A DNA stretch of 64,000 bases from Pseudoalteromonas fuliginea (GCF_000690055.1 NZ_JJNZ01000010.1:1-64000); one strand, 5' to 3'; numbered from the stretch's first letter, positions 45,789 to 55,079 are shown. Made by a program: numbers and translations. The notes: a model not told the origin generated them from the letters alone.

Positions 45789-47840
45789 ATGGAAACTACC
45801 CAAATGAATAAAAATAGTAATTCAGCCTCGCTATTAGAAGATGTACTTGCTGTCGTTAGTAATACGTTAAATTTACAGCCTGGCGCTGTCTCAGCAGAAT
45901 GTAACCTAATTGAAGCAGGACTTGATTCGATCACATTAATGAACTTAGTGTCAACTTGGCGAGCGGCTGGTTATGATATTAACTTTGCAGATTTAGCTAA
46001 AAAACCATTCGTGGGGGCATGGGTTGAGTATCTTAGGGTATCGGCTGCCAGCCTCGCTGATAATACACAAGACACTATCTTTGGGGTCCCAAAAATAAAA
46101 ATCGGGAAACTTCCTCATGCGCCTTTTTCACTTGCGCCTATGCAGTATGCCTATTGGTTAGGACGTGATGTTAATCAACCGCTTGGGGGTGTATCAGCGC
46201 ATCTGTATTGTGAATTTGAGTTGTCGGCAATCAATGATAAGTCACAGCCATTAGACTTAGCCCGTTTGACGCTAGCAATAGAGAAACTTGTTCAACGTCA
46301 TAGCTCGTTGCGTTTACAAGTATGTTCCAGCGGACAGCAAATACATAATCCAAGTAATAATACAGTGCATGTCATCTTTAATGATTTACGAGATAAACCT
46401 ACTGATGTTGCGCAGCAGTTATTAGAGCAGTATCGCTCGACCTATTCATCACAAATGTTAGATATTGAGTCAGGAGAAGTATTTGCGGTCGCTTTAAGCT
46501 TATTAGAAAATGGTAACAGTCGCCTGCATTTAGACATTGATATGATAGCTGCAGACGCCGTTAGTTATCGCACGCTACTGCGTGATCTTGCACTGTTATA
46601 CGATGACCCCGATGTAGAACTTGCTGATTTAGCAATGAGTTATAAAGATTGCCGAATGGCCATTGAGCATAATTGGGAGTCAATAAAAGAAAGCTCAGGA
46701 ATGTGGTGGCAAACACAGCTAGCTTCTTTACCCAATGGTCCATTACTGCCTTTAAAAGCAGCTTCATCGCAGCATCCTATTACAACACGACGCCATTTTA
46801 ATATTGATCCGCAGCGTAAAGCACAATTATATGCGCAATGTCGTCAGTATGGATTAACCCCATCAGTGGTGTTAGCAACCGTGCTGGCAGAAACTCTGGC
46901 TGGATGGAGCAAAGATCCGCGTTTTATTCTCAATGTTCCTTTATTTCAACGTCCACTCGCAGGCCCTAATATTAAAGAGGTGGTAGGCGACTTTAGTAGT
47001 TCAATACTTCTCGATGTTGATACTGGCCCGACTGCAACTTTTGTGACACGAGCGCGTGATGTTCAATCTAGTATGCACGAGGGAGCAGCGCGCGCAGACT
47101 ACGGTGGAGTTCATGTTTTAAGAGATTTAGGGCGTGCACGTGGGCAGCAAGTAACAGCGCCTGTTGTATTTACAAGCGCATTAAATTTAGGTGAGTTATT
47201 TGATGCAAATGTGCGCCGAGTCTTTGGGGATCCTATTTGGATTATTTCTCAAGGGCCACAGGTATTACTTGATGCGCAAGTAACTGAACTTGATGGTGGT
47301 ATTTTAATTAACTGGGATTGTCGAGAGGATGCTTTTGTAGATGGTGTGCTCGATGCAATGTTTAATTTTTTCAGTAATACCGTGGTGAACCTCGTCACTG
47401 AGCCGGATTATTGGGATACGCATATTGGTGATACGTTACCCAAAAATAGAGCCGTTGCTGAGGTCCAAGAGCCAGTAATTACTAAAAATGTGGAACATGA
47501 TGAAACCTCGTTAAGTATGCCAATAGTTCGTGTGGTAGCTTCTATTTGGCATGAAGTGATCGGGGGGGATGGTAGTAATATTCATCAAAACTTATTTGCT
47601 GCGGGTGGGGATTCTGTTTTAGCAAGTTCGTTAATCGCGCAAATTAGGGAAATCTTCGGATCCAATTCGATAGACATGAAAAGCTTATTTAGTTCACCTT
47701 CTATTGCAGGCATTGCCGCTTCAATTACTGACTCGAGCGATGCTGAAGAAGTATTACAAATTGCTCAAGTGTATTGTGAAATCTTAGATTTAGATGATGA
47801 CGCACTCAGTGCTGAATTGGAAATGGAGGGGTCACTGTGA
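45789..47840 (+). CDS. NRPS ArCP-Cy-PCP protein (oxazoline-forming)
   Basis: This 683-residue protein has three domains. An aryl carrier at about 12-75 has LIEAGLDSI, phosphopantetheinylated on Ser. A heterocyclization domain at about 105-540 has the DxxxxDxxS motif DMIAADAVS near 252. A C-terminal PCP at about 580-655 has GGDSV. The Cy domain would join salicylate to threonine and cyclise it to a methyloxazoline. It has no A domain; partners are the stand-alone A protein upstream and the salicylate ligase downstream. A second ATG at 45804 has a GGAA site and is a possible alternative start. The next gene overlaps by 4 bp. Confidence 0.87.
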   Translation: METTQMNKNSNSASLLEDVLAVVSNTLNLQPGAVSAECNLIEAGLDSITLMNLVSTWRAAGYDINFADLAKKPFVGAWVEYLRVSAASLADNTQDTIFGVPKIKIGKLPHAPFSLAPMQYAYWLGRDVNQPLGGVSAHLYCEFELSAINDKSQPLDLARLTLAIEKLVQRHSSLRLQVCSSGQQIHNPSNNTVHVIFNDLRDKPTDVAQQLLEQYRSTYSSQMLDIESGEVFAVALSLLENGNSRLHLDIDMIAADAVSYRTLLRDLALLYDDPDVELADLAMSYKDCRMAIEHNWESIKESSGMWWQTQLASLPNGPLLPLKAASSQHPITTRRHFNIDPQRKAQLYAQCRQYGLTPSVVLATVLAETLAGWSKDPRFILNVPLFQRPLAGPNIKEVVGDFSSSILLDVDTGPTATFVTRARDVQSSMHEGAARADYGGVHVLRDLGRARGQQVTAPVVFTSALNLGELFDANVRRVFGDPIWIISQGPQVLLDAQVTELDGGILINWDCREDAFVDGVLDAMFNFFSNTVVNLVTEPDYWDTHIGDTLPKNRAVAEVQEPVITKNVEHDETSLSMPIVRVVASIWHEVIGGDGSNIHQNLFAAGGDSVLASSLIAQIREIFGSNSIDMKSLFSSPSIAGIAASITDSSDAEEVLQIAQVYCEILDLDDDALSAELEMEGSL

Positions 47841-49549
47841 CTGAGTTTGTGCCTACCGAAGCCGGGTTATATGCTTGGCCAGAAGAAATAAGCAGAAAGT
47901 ACAAAGAGCAGGGGGTGTGGAAAAATGAAAACTTTGCAAATTGGTTAACTGCAAAACTTAAGCAATATGCTGATGTTATTTTGCTCAGCGGCCCCGACCT
48001 TCAATCTGGTGAATGGCAACAGATGACAGGTCAAGAAATAAGCGCTGTCGTGAATAATATAGTAGAGCATTGCCACAGTATTGGTCTTGGGCGAGGTGAT
48101 AAAGTGGTGATGCAAATGGGTAATAATAATGCATTTGTATTAACCTTTTTCGCTTTACTCCAGCTAGGCGTTATTCCTGTCATGGCGTTACCTGGACATG
48201 GACAACGTGAAATTTTGCATTTTGTGAAATTAACACAAGCACGTGCTTGGTTTGTTAGTGAACAATCGATTAGCTTCGATTGTCATGCATTTGCCAATGA
48301 GCTACTTAATACAGTCCCAACACTTAAACATGTTGTTGTGGATGGCCTAGATTTAAAACCGCATTCGTCAATATTATCTTTACTAGGGTTTACTAAGGCA
48401 ACTGAAGCTCAAATGACAGCACTTGAGTTTCCTGGTCTCGCAGCGGATCCTGCTGAAATGGCTTTATTATTATGCTCAGGCGGTACAACAGGAATACCGA
48501 AGTTAATTCCAAGAACACATAGAGATTACCTCTACAATATAAAAGCCAGTGCTAAGCTGTGTGAATTGAGTTCACAAGACCGCTATCTTGTTGCATTACC
48601 AGCGGCCCATAATTTTCCATTAGCTTGCCCAGGTATTTTAGGTGCGATTGAAGTGGGAGCTGGTGTCGTTATGTGTCCAGTGCCGAGTCCTGAAATTGCA
48701 TTTGAGTATATTGAAAAAGCAGGGGTTACGGTGACAGCGTTAGTGCCGACTTTAGTGAAAACTTGGCTTAATTATGCTGCATTAGTAACACCTCCAGCGG
48801 CATGTCTTGATTTATTACAAGTTGGCGGTGCTAAACTTGATGAAGCTACAGCTCGCAGAATCGGTAATGAACTTAATTGTAATTTACAACAAGTGTTTGG
48901 CATGGCTGAAGGACTTCTTAATTTCACTCGTAATTCAGATCCTAGTGTTTTAAAACTCAAGACTCAAGGACGTCCATTATCTGATTTGGATGAAGTTAGG
49001 GTGGTGGACGAACAAGGCCAGGATGTTGCAAAGGGAAAGTGTGGCGAGCTGTTGACCAGAGGTCCATATACAATCCGTGGTTATTATAAAGACGAGCAAG
49101 CCAATCAAAAATCATTTACTACTGAAGGTTATTACCGTACTGGGGATCAGGTAAGGCGGCTAAGCAGTGGTCATCTTATTGTTGAAGGCCGAATCCAAGA
49201 GGTTCTTCGCCGAGGTGGAGAAACTATTTCGGTTGAAACATTAGAGGCTCATTTAGCCTGCCATCATGGCATAAAAGATGTTGCTGTTGTGGGACTACCT
49301 TGCGAACAACTCGGTGAACGAACATGCGCAGTTATTGTTTCGCAAGACCCAAATTCGCCTAAGTTAGCACTCAAAGACGTAAGGCAATACTTAGCGGCAC
49401 AAGGTGTTGCACGCTATATGTTGCCAGATACAGTGGCGTACGTTGAACATATCCCATTAACCGTTATAGGTAAAATTGCTCGTAAAAAATTATCTGCACA
49501 AATTCACCTTGAGCTTAATAAGCAACACCAAGCAATACAAACAGTGTGA
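47837..49549 (+). CDS. Salicylate-AMP ligase (YbtE/PchD/MbtA type)
   Basis: This 570-residue adenylating enzyme activates an aryl acid and transfers it to the ArCP. Visible motifs are LLLCSGGTTGIPKLIPRTH (A3), ALPAAHNFPLACPGILG, QVFGMAEGLLNFTR, YYRTGDQVRRL and GRIQEVLRRGGETIS. The Cys in NFPLACPG replaces the Ser found in DHB-activating DhbE, which is known to go with salicylate use. The start is a GTG overlapping the previous stop, with a strong GGAGGGG ribosome-binding site. It is the last gene of the tightly packed NRPS operon. Confidence 0.9.
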   Translation: MTEFVPTEAGLYAWPEEISRKYKEQGVWKNENFANWLTAKLKQYADVILLSGPDLQSGEWQQMTGQEISAVVNNIVEHCHSIGLGRGDKVVMQMGNNNAFVLTFFALLQLGVIPVMALPGHGQREILHFVKLTQARAWFVSEQSISFDCHAFANELLNTVPTLKHVVVDGLDLKPHSSILSLLGFTKATEAQMTALEFPGLAADPAEMALLLCSGGTTGIPKLIPRTHRDYLYNIKASAKLCELSSQDRYLVALPAAHNFPLACPGILGAIEVGAGVVMCPVPSPEIAFEYIEKAGVTVTALVPTLVKTWLNYAALVTPPAACLDLLQVGGAKLDEATARRIGNELNCNLQQVFGMAEGLLNFTRNSDPSVLKLKTQGRPLSDLDEVRVVDEQGQDVAKGKCGELLTRGPYTIRGYYKDEQANQKSFTTEGYYRTGDQVRRLSSGHLIVEGRIQEVLRRGGETISVETLEAHLACHHGIKDVAVVGLPCEQLGERTCAVIVSQDPNSPKLALKDVRQYLAAQGVARYMLPDTVAYVEHIPLTVIGKIARKKLSAQIHLELNKQHQAIQTV

Positions 49550-49554
49550 ATTAA

Positions 49555-49641
49555 ATTAATGATGCGCAATCACCACCAGAGGATGTACCGCAATGGCTGG
49601 CTGCTGAATATAAGCAAGCTAATGATGTTGATTGTGGCTAA
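49555..49641 (+). other. Short orphan open stretch after the salicylate ligase gene
   Basis: In the 195-bp gap 49550-49744 one frame without a start codon reads NDAQSPPEDVPQWLAAEYK and then QANDVDCG before a TAA. The composition looks like a protein C-terminus and not random translation. It could be the tail of a deleted gene. A 37-codon ATG frame overlapping it (from 49561) looks less protein-like. No function can be given. Confidence 0.25.
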
Positions 49642-49744
49642 TAGTGGATTGGTAGTGCGTTTAAAGTATTAGTTATTACTGGGAGTTTGTTGTTTAACTT
49701 GTTGATGAAACAAACTCCCTCAATACCCTTTATTTAATTATGAG

Positions 49745-50959
49745 GTGAGCCTTATCATCGATGAACAATTTACTTTAACGGCTGAGTTAAAGAGCGAATA
49801 CCAAAGTCGAGTAATTGAGTATGCACGTGAATTACTGCAATTTGAATCGGTAACACCTGATGACGCAGGTTGCCAAGCATGGATTGCAAAAAAGTTATCA
49901 ATGCTGGGAGCAAAAATCGATACATTTGAAAGTCATGGGGTGAGTAACCTAATTGCTGTTATATCTAATGGTGATGGACCCGATTTAGGTTTTTGTGGGC
50001 ACACGGATGTTGTGCCCGCAGGTAATCTTAATAAATGGCAAGCCCCACCTTTTGCAGGTGAAATTAAAAATGATTACCTGATCGGTCGAGGCATCGCAGA
50101 TATGAAAGGCGGTATTGCCGCAGCCTTAGTTGCAGCTGAGATGCTAGTACTCGAAGGGAGCTTTGTTGGGCGACTATGGTTTTTAATTACCAGCGATGAA
50201 GAGGGCGATGCTTTATTCGGCTCATGTGAAATTGTAAAACATTTTAAAGATGCAAAACAGGACTTGGATTATTGTATTGTTGGAGAACCGACATCAATAA
50301 AGCAGTGCGGTGACATGCTAAAAATTGGACGCAGAGGGGCGTTGAGTTTTGCCATTCAAGTTAATGGAAAAAGTGCGCACGTTGCTTATCCGACTCAAGG
50401 CATTAATGCTATCCATCATGCCTGTAGCATTGTAAAAGATTTAATGAAATTTGATTGGGATAATAGAGATAGCAATCAGCTTGGTACAACAATGCAAGTC
50501 ACTCATATCGACTCAGGCTTGTGCAGCGATAATGTCATACCTGACGCTGTAATAATTAATTTAAATATTCGTTATACCACGGCTTACAGTGAAGATGATC
50601 TAATTCATTTAGTCACTCATATTGTAACGCGAACTACTAATGATTTCTCACTAACAACATCGCATGCTTGCAACCCTTATTACTCTGCAGAGAATAGTAA
50701 AAATAAACTTTCGCTAATAAAAGAGTGTAAAACAGCCATTAATCAATGTACTGGTTTGCTTCCTCAAACCTCAACTGCAGGAGGAACTTCTGATGGCCGT
50801 TTTTTTAGCGATATTTGTCCGCAAGTAGTTGAACTTGGTTTAACTAACGGCACTATCCATCAAGAAAATGAACGAGTTCATATTAGCGAGCTTGGAAATT
50901 TAACAAATATCTATTTTACGGTGTTTAAAAAGTTACTAAGTAACCTGAACACGGGTTAA
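49745..50959 (+). CDS. M20-family DapE-like amidohydrolase in the siderophore locus
   Basis: This 404-residue dizinc hydrolase is related to succinyl-diaminopimelate desuccinylase and ArgE. Metal-site motifs are present: FCGHTDVVPAG, RGIADMKGG, ITSDEEGDA, IVGEPTS, and a distal His in TNGTIHQENERV. It starts at a GTG with only a weak ribosome-binding site. Housekeeping dapE is not expected here, so this is likely a pathway-dedicated paralog acting on a precursor or on the finished or imported siderophore. The last few codons and stop lie in the tip of an inverted-repeat element. Confidence 0.82.
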   Translation: MSLIIDEQFTLTAELKSEYQSRVIEYARELLQFESVTPDDAGCQAWIAKKLSMLGAKIDTFESHGVSNLIAVISNGDGPDLGFCGHTDVVPAGNLNKWQAPPFAGEIKNDYLIGRGIADMKGGIAAALVAAEMLVLEGSFVGRLWFLITSDEEGDALFGSCEIVKHFKDAKQDLDYCIVGEPTSIKQCGDMLKIGRRGALSFAIQVNGKSAHVAYPTQGINAIHHACSIVKDLMKFDWDNRDSNQLGTTMQVTHIDSGLCSDNVIPDAVIINLNIRYTTAYSEDDLIHLVTHIVTRTTNDFSLTTSHACNPYYSAENSKNKLSLIKECKTAINQCTGLLPQTSTAGGTSDGRFFSDICPQVVELGLTNGTIHQENERVHISELGNLTNIYFTVFKKLLSNLNTG

Positions 50960-51137
50960 GAGATTTACTAACATATTGAATCATGGTGATATTTAAATTT
51001 ATTTTCTCTAGCCAGAGATTTTCAGTGAAAACAAGGCGAATTTACGCGTCAATAGCTGGCCTATTGCAAGTAAATTCAACGCAGTTAGCGCTGAAAATAG
51101 CTGCTCGAGATAGATTTATTATCCAGAGTTCAGGTTA
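50940..51137 (-). repeat. MITE-like element, family 2, inserted at the 3' end of the DapE-like gene
   Basis: It starts AACCTGAACACGGGTTAAGA and ends ATCCAGAGTTCAGGTTA. It is nearly collinear with the reverse complement of the 58491-58641 copy, with an about 45-bp longer interior (GGCCTATTGC...). Its left tip forms the final codons and TAA of the upstream gene. Confidence 0.82.
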
Positions 51138-51179
51138 AATAAATAGGGGAAAAATAAGCTTTAATTTACTTCTCGATGT

Positions 51180-51430
51180 TGAATTTGCAGCCGAGTGTTT
51201 GATTTTTAGGCAAGGTAGCGCCTATGTAGTGTGGTTATTTACCATAAGTAGGCGATGACAAACATGGATGACACTCGCTGCTATTTAGGTTTGACTCGGT
51301 GATGAAACCCTTTTGTCATCCACTATTTTAATTATTCTCACAAGGATACAGCTATTAGAGTAACGCGGGCCGTTATGGGGCGACTTGGTTACACATTTTA
51401 CGCCGTGATTAAATGGCCTTTAAATTGAAA
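51180..51430 (+). repeat. Diverged MITE-like element, family 1
   Basis: It contains TTGAATTTGCAGCCGAGTGT, TTTAGGCAAGGTAGCGCCTA and TGTAGTGTGGTTATTTACCA, then CGTGATTAAATGGCC, all recognisable family-1 pieces. Both ends are worn. The whole gap 50960-51529 is made of this element and the family-2 copy before it. Confidence 0.6.
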
Positions 51431-51529
51431 TAATTTAACTCTGAAAAGCTAACATACCTTATTACCTAAGAGGCTAAACTAAATTTTATAGGTCATTAAA
51501 ACAATCATAATAAAAACTACAAGTTGTAA

Positions 51530-52495
51530 ATGAAAACTGTTAGTATTTTTGTTTTCAAATTAAATTTAACATCAATGAAACCCTTATCTATTTTATTTAT
51601 TATGTTTGTTACTTTACTTGCTAATAGCTATGTACATGCAAGTCCGCAGCCTGTTAATCCACAGCGAATAGTGGTTGCAGGGGGCTCAATAACAGAAGTT
51701 ATTTACGCCCTTGGTGAACAACAACGCATTGTTGGCGTTGATAGCACCAGTGTTTATCCAGCCGCTGCAACTCAGAAGCCACAAATTGGCTATGTTCGCA
51801 AAATAAGCGTTGAAGGTGTGTTGTCATTAAATCCAGATCTTATCCTCGCTGAATCAGATATTGGTCCTAAAAAAATGGTTGAGCAATTAAAGCTCACTGG
51901 CGCTAACTTGGTTATCTTGCATGAAAACGACAACTTTTGGCGTATTGAAAATAAAATAGAGCAAATAGCCAAACAATTAAATGTTGTGAGTAAGGGCAAT
52001 ATGCTCGCAGACTCTTTGCAAGCGGACCGCAAGGCCTTGTCATATATTTTAGAGCAAACAAGTACTAAACCTAAGGTTTTGGTTATCCGCAGTAGTAAAC
52101 TTATGGTTGCAGGGGCAGAGACGACTGCTGATGAGTTGGTAACTATTGCCGGTGGAGTGAATATGATGGCTCAAACAATGGTTAACTGGCAGACGATTTC
52201 AAGCGAGGCTGCATTGGCACTAAATCCTGATGTGATTATTAGTATGGGAATTGGCGCCAATGATCAGCAACCAAGCGCTGAAATATTATCTGTTTTTAAA
52301 TATTCAAATGCGATAAAAAATGCACGTATTTACAATTTTGATGCGCTCTATTTGTTAAGTATGGGGCCTAGAACGCCTCAAGCGGCCGTAGAACTAGCGC
52401 ATGCATTTTATCCTAAAACACGCTTGCCAGATGGCTATCAATATAGATTTTTAAAATTAGCTGAAAACAGCACAAAACAACAGGACGAGCGATAG
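51530..52495 (+). CDS. hmuT: HmuT-type periplasmic binding protein of an iron/heme ABC importer
   Basis: This 321-residue class III substrate-binding protein matches hemin-binding HmuT: RIVVAGGSITEVIYALG, IVGVDSTSVYP, QIGYVRKISVEGVLSLNPDLILA and a C-terminal MGPRTPQAAVELA. The true start may be the ATG at 51575, which gives a neat signal peptide (MKPLSILFIMFVTLLANSYVHA). The permease gene begins 3 bp after its stop. Because it sits inside a siderophore locus, it might carry the ferric siderophore and not heme; the sequence alone does not decide this. Confidence 0.85.
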   Translation: MKTVSIFVFKLNLTSMKPLSILFIMFVTLLANSYVHASPQPVNPQRIVVAGGSITEVIYALGEQQRIVGVDSTSVYPAAATQKPQIGYVRKISVEGVLSLNPDLILAESDIGPKKMVEQLKLTGANLVILHENDNFWRIENKIEQIAKQLNVVSKGNMLADSLQADRKALSYILEQTSTKPKVLVIRSSKLMVAGAETTADELVTIAGGVNMMAQTMVNWQTISSEAALALNPDVIISMGIGANDQQPSAEILSVFKYSNAIKNARIYNFDALYLLSMGPRTPQAAVELAHAFYPKTRLPDGYQYRFLKLAENSTKQQDER

Positions 52496-52497
52496 TT

Positions 52498-53550
52498 ATG
52501 CTGGCGTTAGGAAATAGGTTATTAGCGCAACAACGGATACGGGTTTTATCTATTCCTGTTTTGTTTATTATTTGTATATTGGTATTTTTTATTGCTCTAA
52601 GTCAGGGAGGGGTCGTGATAACGCTGCGCGAGACGATGCTAATGCTAACCCAACCGGTAGATGATCAGCTTAAACACGCTATAATTTGGCAGATCCGCCT
52701 TCCTCGTATTCTACTTTCGATGGTTGTTGGAGCTGGTTTAGCAACCTGCGGTGCTGCAATGCAAGCTTTATTTAGAAATCCATTAGCAGATCCTGGCTTG
52801 ATTGGCATTGCCAGTGGTGCAGCGTTAGGTGCAGTAGCAACTATTGTATTAGGAACAAGCTTGTTTGCTAATTTTAGCGACAACTTAGGCTACTATGCGG
52901 TGCCTGTAGGGGCATTTTTGAGTTGTATAGCGGTATGCATGTTTATCTATCGGTTGGGCGCGCAAAATGGGCGTTTTACTATCGTTAGTCTACTACTGGC
53001 AGGGATTGCCGTAAATGCGATTGTAAACGCTATTATCGGTATCTTAACACTGGTAAGTAATGAGCAACAATTGCGTGATTTAACATTTTGGAGTATGGGC
53101 TCTTTGGCGGGGAATCACCTTGCGATGATAATGCCAACACTCGGTATTATTATTGGTTGTTGTATTGGTTTATTACGTTTATCTAAACCTCTTAACGTGT
53201 ATTTATTAGGAGAGGCTCAAGCGAAGCATGTCGGCATTAATGTGACTAAATTGAAAAAGCAGGTTTTTATATATACGGCACTTTGCACTGCCGCAGCCGT
53301 CGCAATTACGGGCGTTATTGGTTTTGTTGGCTTAATAGTGCCGCATATTATGCGCTTAATATTAGGCCCAGATCACCGTTATTTATTACCAGCTTGTATG
53401 TTAGGGGGAGCATTAATGCTTAGCCTTGCTGATTTATTTGCCCGTACCATAATGCTACCAGCAGAAGTGCCCATTGGTCTAATAACCAGTGCTATTGGCG
53501 GTCCATTCTTTTTGATTATGCTGCTAAAAACTTACCAAGGAGCAAAGTGA
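52498..53550 (+). CDS. hmuU: HmuU-type ABC importer permease
   Basis: This 350-residue FecCD-family permease has about ten transmembrane helices. Conserved segments are QIRLPRILLSMVVGAGLATCGAAMQALFRNPLADPGLIGIASGAALGA, FWSMGSLAG, and the EAA-like coupling region GFVGLIVPHIMRLILGPDHR. It forms the inner-membrane channel with HmuV and receives substrate from HmuT. Stop and start codons of the three genes are 2-4 bp apart, so they make one transcript. Confidence 0.93.
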   Translation: MLALGNRLLAQQRIRVLSIPVLFIICILVFFIALSQGGVVITLRETMLMLTQPVDDQLKHAIIWQIRLPRILLSMVVGAGLATCGAAMQALFRNPLADPGLIGIASGAALGAVATIVLGTSLFANFSDNLGYYAVPVGAFLSCIAVCMFIYRLGAQNGRFTIVSLLLAGIAVNAIVNAIIGILTLVSNEQQLRDLTFWSMGSLAGNHLAMIMPTLGIIIGCCIGLLRLSKPLNVYLLGEAQAKHVGINVTKLKKQVFIYTALCTAAAVAITGVIGFVGLIVPHIMRLILGPDHRYLLPACMLGGALMLSLADLFARTIMLPAEVPIGLITSAIGGPFFLIMLLKTYQGAK

Positions 53551-53553
53551 ACT

Positions 53554-54357
53554 ATGTTAATTGGCAATCAACTTAGCGTAAAAATTAAACATAAAACGTT
53601 GCTGGATAATATTGATTTTTATGTAAAACCACATGAAATTGTAGTTATCATTGGTCCCAATGGCGCAGGTAAATCATCATTAATGAAAGCATTATCAGGA
53701 GATTTGCCGTTAAGTGGCGGAACGATAAATATTAATCAACGAGAGTTAAATGAGTATAGTTTGCTAGAGCTTGCTAAATTAAGGGCGGTATTAACCCAGA
53801 GCTACGAGTTAGATTTTCCTTTCACCGTTAATGAAGTTGTTGATATGGCGCATTTTAGTCATCAAGAACAGTGTACGCAGGCTACTTTGAAACAGTGCTC
53901 TAATGATGCAATGAAAGCCGTAGGAATTACTCACCTAGCACAGCAATGCTTTACTCAGCTTTCTGGTGGTGAAAAGCAACGTACTCAATTAGCGCGTGTA
54001 TTGTGCCAATTACAGCCAAGTTTAACTCAGCAAAAAAATGCTTATTTATTAATTGATGAGCCAACTGCTAGCTTAGATTTATATCATCAATATGAAGTTA
54101 TGAACCAAGCCGTTACAACGGCAAAACAAGGCGCGGGAGTTGTTGCTGTTCTTCATGATTTATCACTTGCTGCGAGCTTTGCAGATCGAATTTACATGCT
54201 TGATAAAGGAAAAGTTGTTGCTCATGGCTCGCCTGAAGAAGTACTAACACAGCGCCATTTAAGTAATGTTTATAATATTAATGCAAAGCTGCAAACAGAT
54301 ATTGAAGATGTACTTCCCCACATTATGGTGGCGGAAAAAACACTCACAAATATATGA
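53554..54357 (+). CDS. hmuV: HmuV-type ABC importer ATPase
   Basis: This 267-residue ABC ATPase energises import through HmuU. Walker A is GPNGAGKSS near residue 36, the signature LSGGEKQR near residue 140, and Walker B LLIDEPTASLD near 170. The H-loop lies in VVAVLHDLSLAA. The sequence start GNQLSVKIKHKTLLDNIDF and the EVVDMAHFSH segment resemble hemin importer ATPases. It is the last gene of the hmuTUV operon, and a family-1 element follows 52 bp later. Confidence 0.92.
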   Translation: MLIGNQLSVKIKHKTLLDNIDFYVKPHEIVVIIGPNGAGKSSLMKALSGDLPLSGGTININQRELNEYSLLELAKLRAVLTQSYELDFPFTVNEVVDMAHFSHQEQCTQATLKQCSNDAMKAVGITHLAQQCFTQLSGGEKQRTQLARVLCQLQPSLTQQKNAYLLIDEPTASLDLYHQYEVMNQAVTTAKQGAGVVAVLHDLSLAASFADRIYMLDKGKVVAHGSPEEVLTQRHLSNVYNINAKLQTDIEDVLPHIMVAEKTLTNI

Positions 54358-54408
54358 TTTTAAGTTGTATCGATTACATATTATTGAGTGTTTTTATAAA
54401 GGGGTAAC

Positions 54409-54572
54409 TAGGGCCTGTTTATCTTTCGAGGTTAAATTTGCAGCAGTATGTTTGGTATTTAGGCAAGGCTGAGCCTATGTAGTGTGGTCACTGCCCATAA
54501 ATAGGCGATAATGCAGTATAAAGACCAAACATGCGCTTCCCTTTGAGGGACGATTAACTCTTTGTTGCCTTG
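54409..54572 (+). repeat. MITE-like element, family 1, right-truncated copy
   Basis: The intact left end TAGGGCCTGTTTATCTTTCG is shared with the copy at 57350-57573 and differs from the 12952 subtype. The element runs through ACTCTTTGTTGCC, about two thirds of the full length, then is lost. Confidence 0.78.
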
Positions 54573-54602
54573 TTATCGACACGATTTTCTTACCTAAAAA
54601 TA

Positions 54603-54628
54603 GATCACTTAATTAAGCTAATTGGTAT
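54603..54628. repeat. Lone end of a family-3 inverted-repeat element
   Basis: GATCACTTAATTAAGCTAAT followed by TGGTAT matches the left end of the 8944-9152 element in reverse. It covers the last codons and the stop of the minus-strand gene 54618-55079. Confidence 0.6.
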
Positions 54629-55079
54629 TACCGCAATGAGAGTGGACAAGTGTAGCTACATCTTGTAATTCAATATTTTCAGGTATCGCTATCTCTTTGG
54701 CTGATGCCTGTAGCCATGTTTTAGCATCATCAAGTGATTTAAATACGGCTCCAGGTATACCAAAGGCTTTTTGAACGCTCATATTCTGCAATTTTTGATA
54801 TTGCTCCTCAGGAACAACGATAAGCATCGCTTGAACAAGTTGTTGCATTTTCTCTGCCGCACCATTTTTAAGCCATTCTTGTGTTGCAGGACCCGCCCCT
54901 TTAGGGTGTTGTAAGGATGCTTCATCTGTATAAACACGCACTACAATAAATGCTTCAGCTCTATCAAACCAACGATCCCATGATATTAAAGAGTCTAAGT
55001 GCATTGCTAGCGTGCACTCCCCCTTTGCTACTGTTACAGCTAATGGCCAGAGGCTGCTATCGTATTTAATTGTTGTCAT
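54618..55079 (-). CDS. Small soluble protein of the siderophore locus, unknown function (153 aa)
   Basis: I do not recognise a named family with confidence. The alternating helix/strand layout (WPLAVTVAKGECTLAMHLDSLISWDRWFDRAEAFIVVRVY, then MLIVVPEEQYQKLQ and FKSLDDAKTWL) loosely recalls SpoIIAA/STAS-like proteins. There is no signal peptide or membrane segment. It lies 78 bp downstream of the TonB receptor on the same strand and probably shares its iron-regulated transcript. The final residues (GNTN) and stop are provided by the tip of an inverted-repeat element, so the native C-terminus may have been replaced. Confidence 0.68.
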   Translation of the reverse strand: MTTIKYDSSLWPLAVTVAKGECTLAMHLDSLISWDRWFDRAEAFIVVRVYTDEASLQHPKGAGPATQEWLKNGAAEKMQQLVQAMLIVVPEEQYQKLQNMSVQKAFGIPGAVFKSLDDAKTWLQASAKEIAIPENIELQDVATLVHSHCGNTN

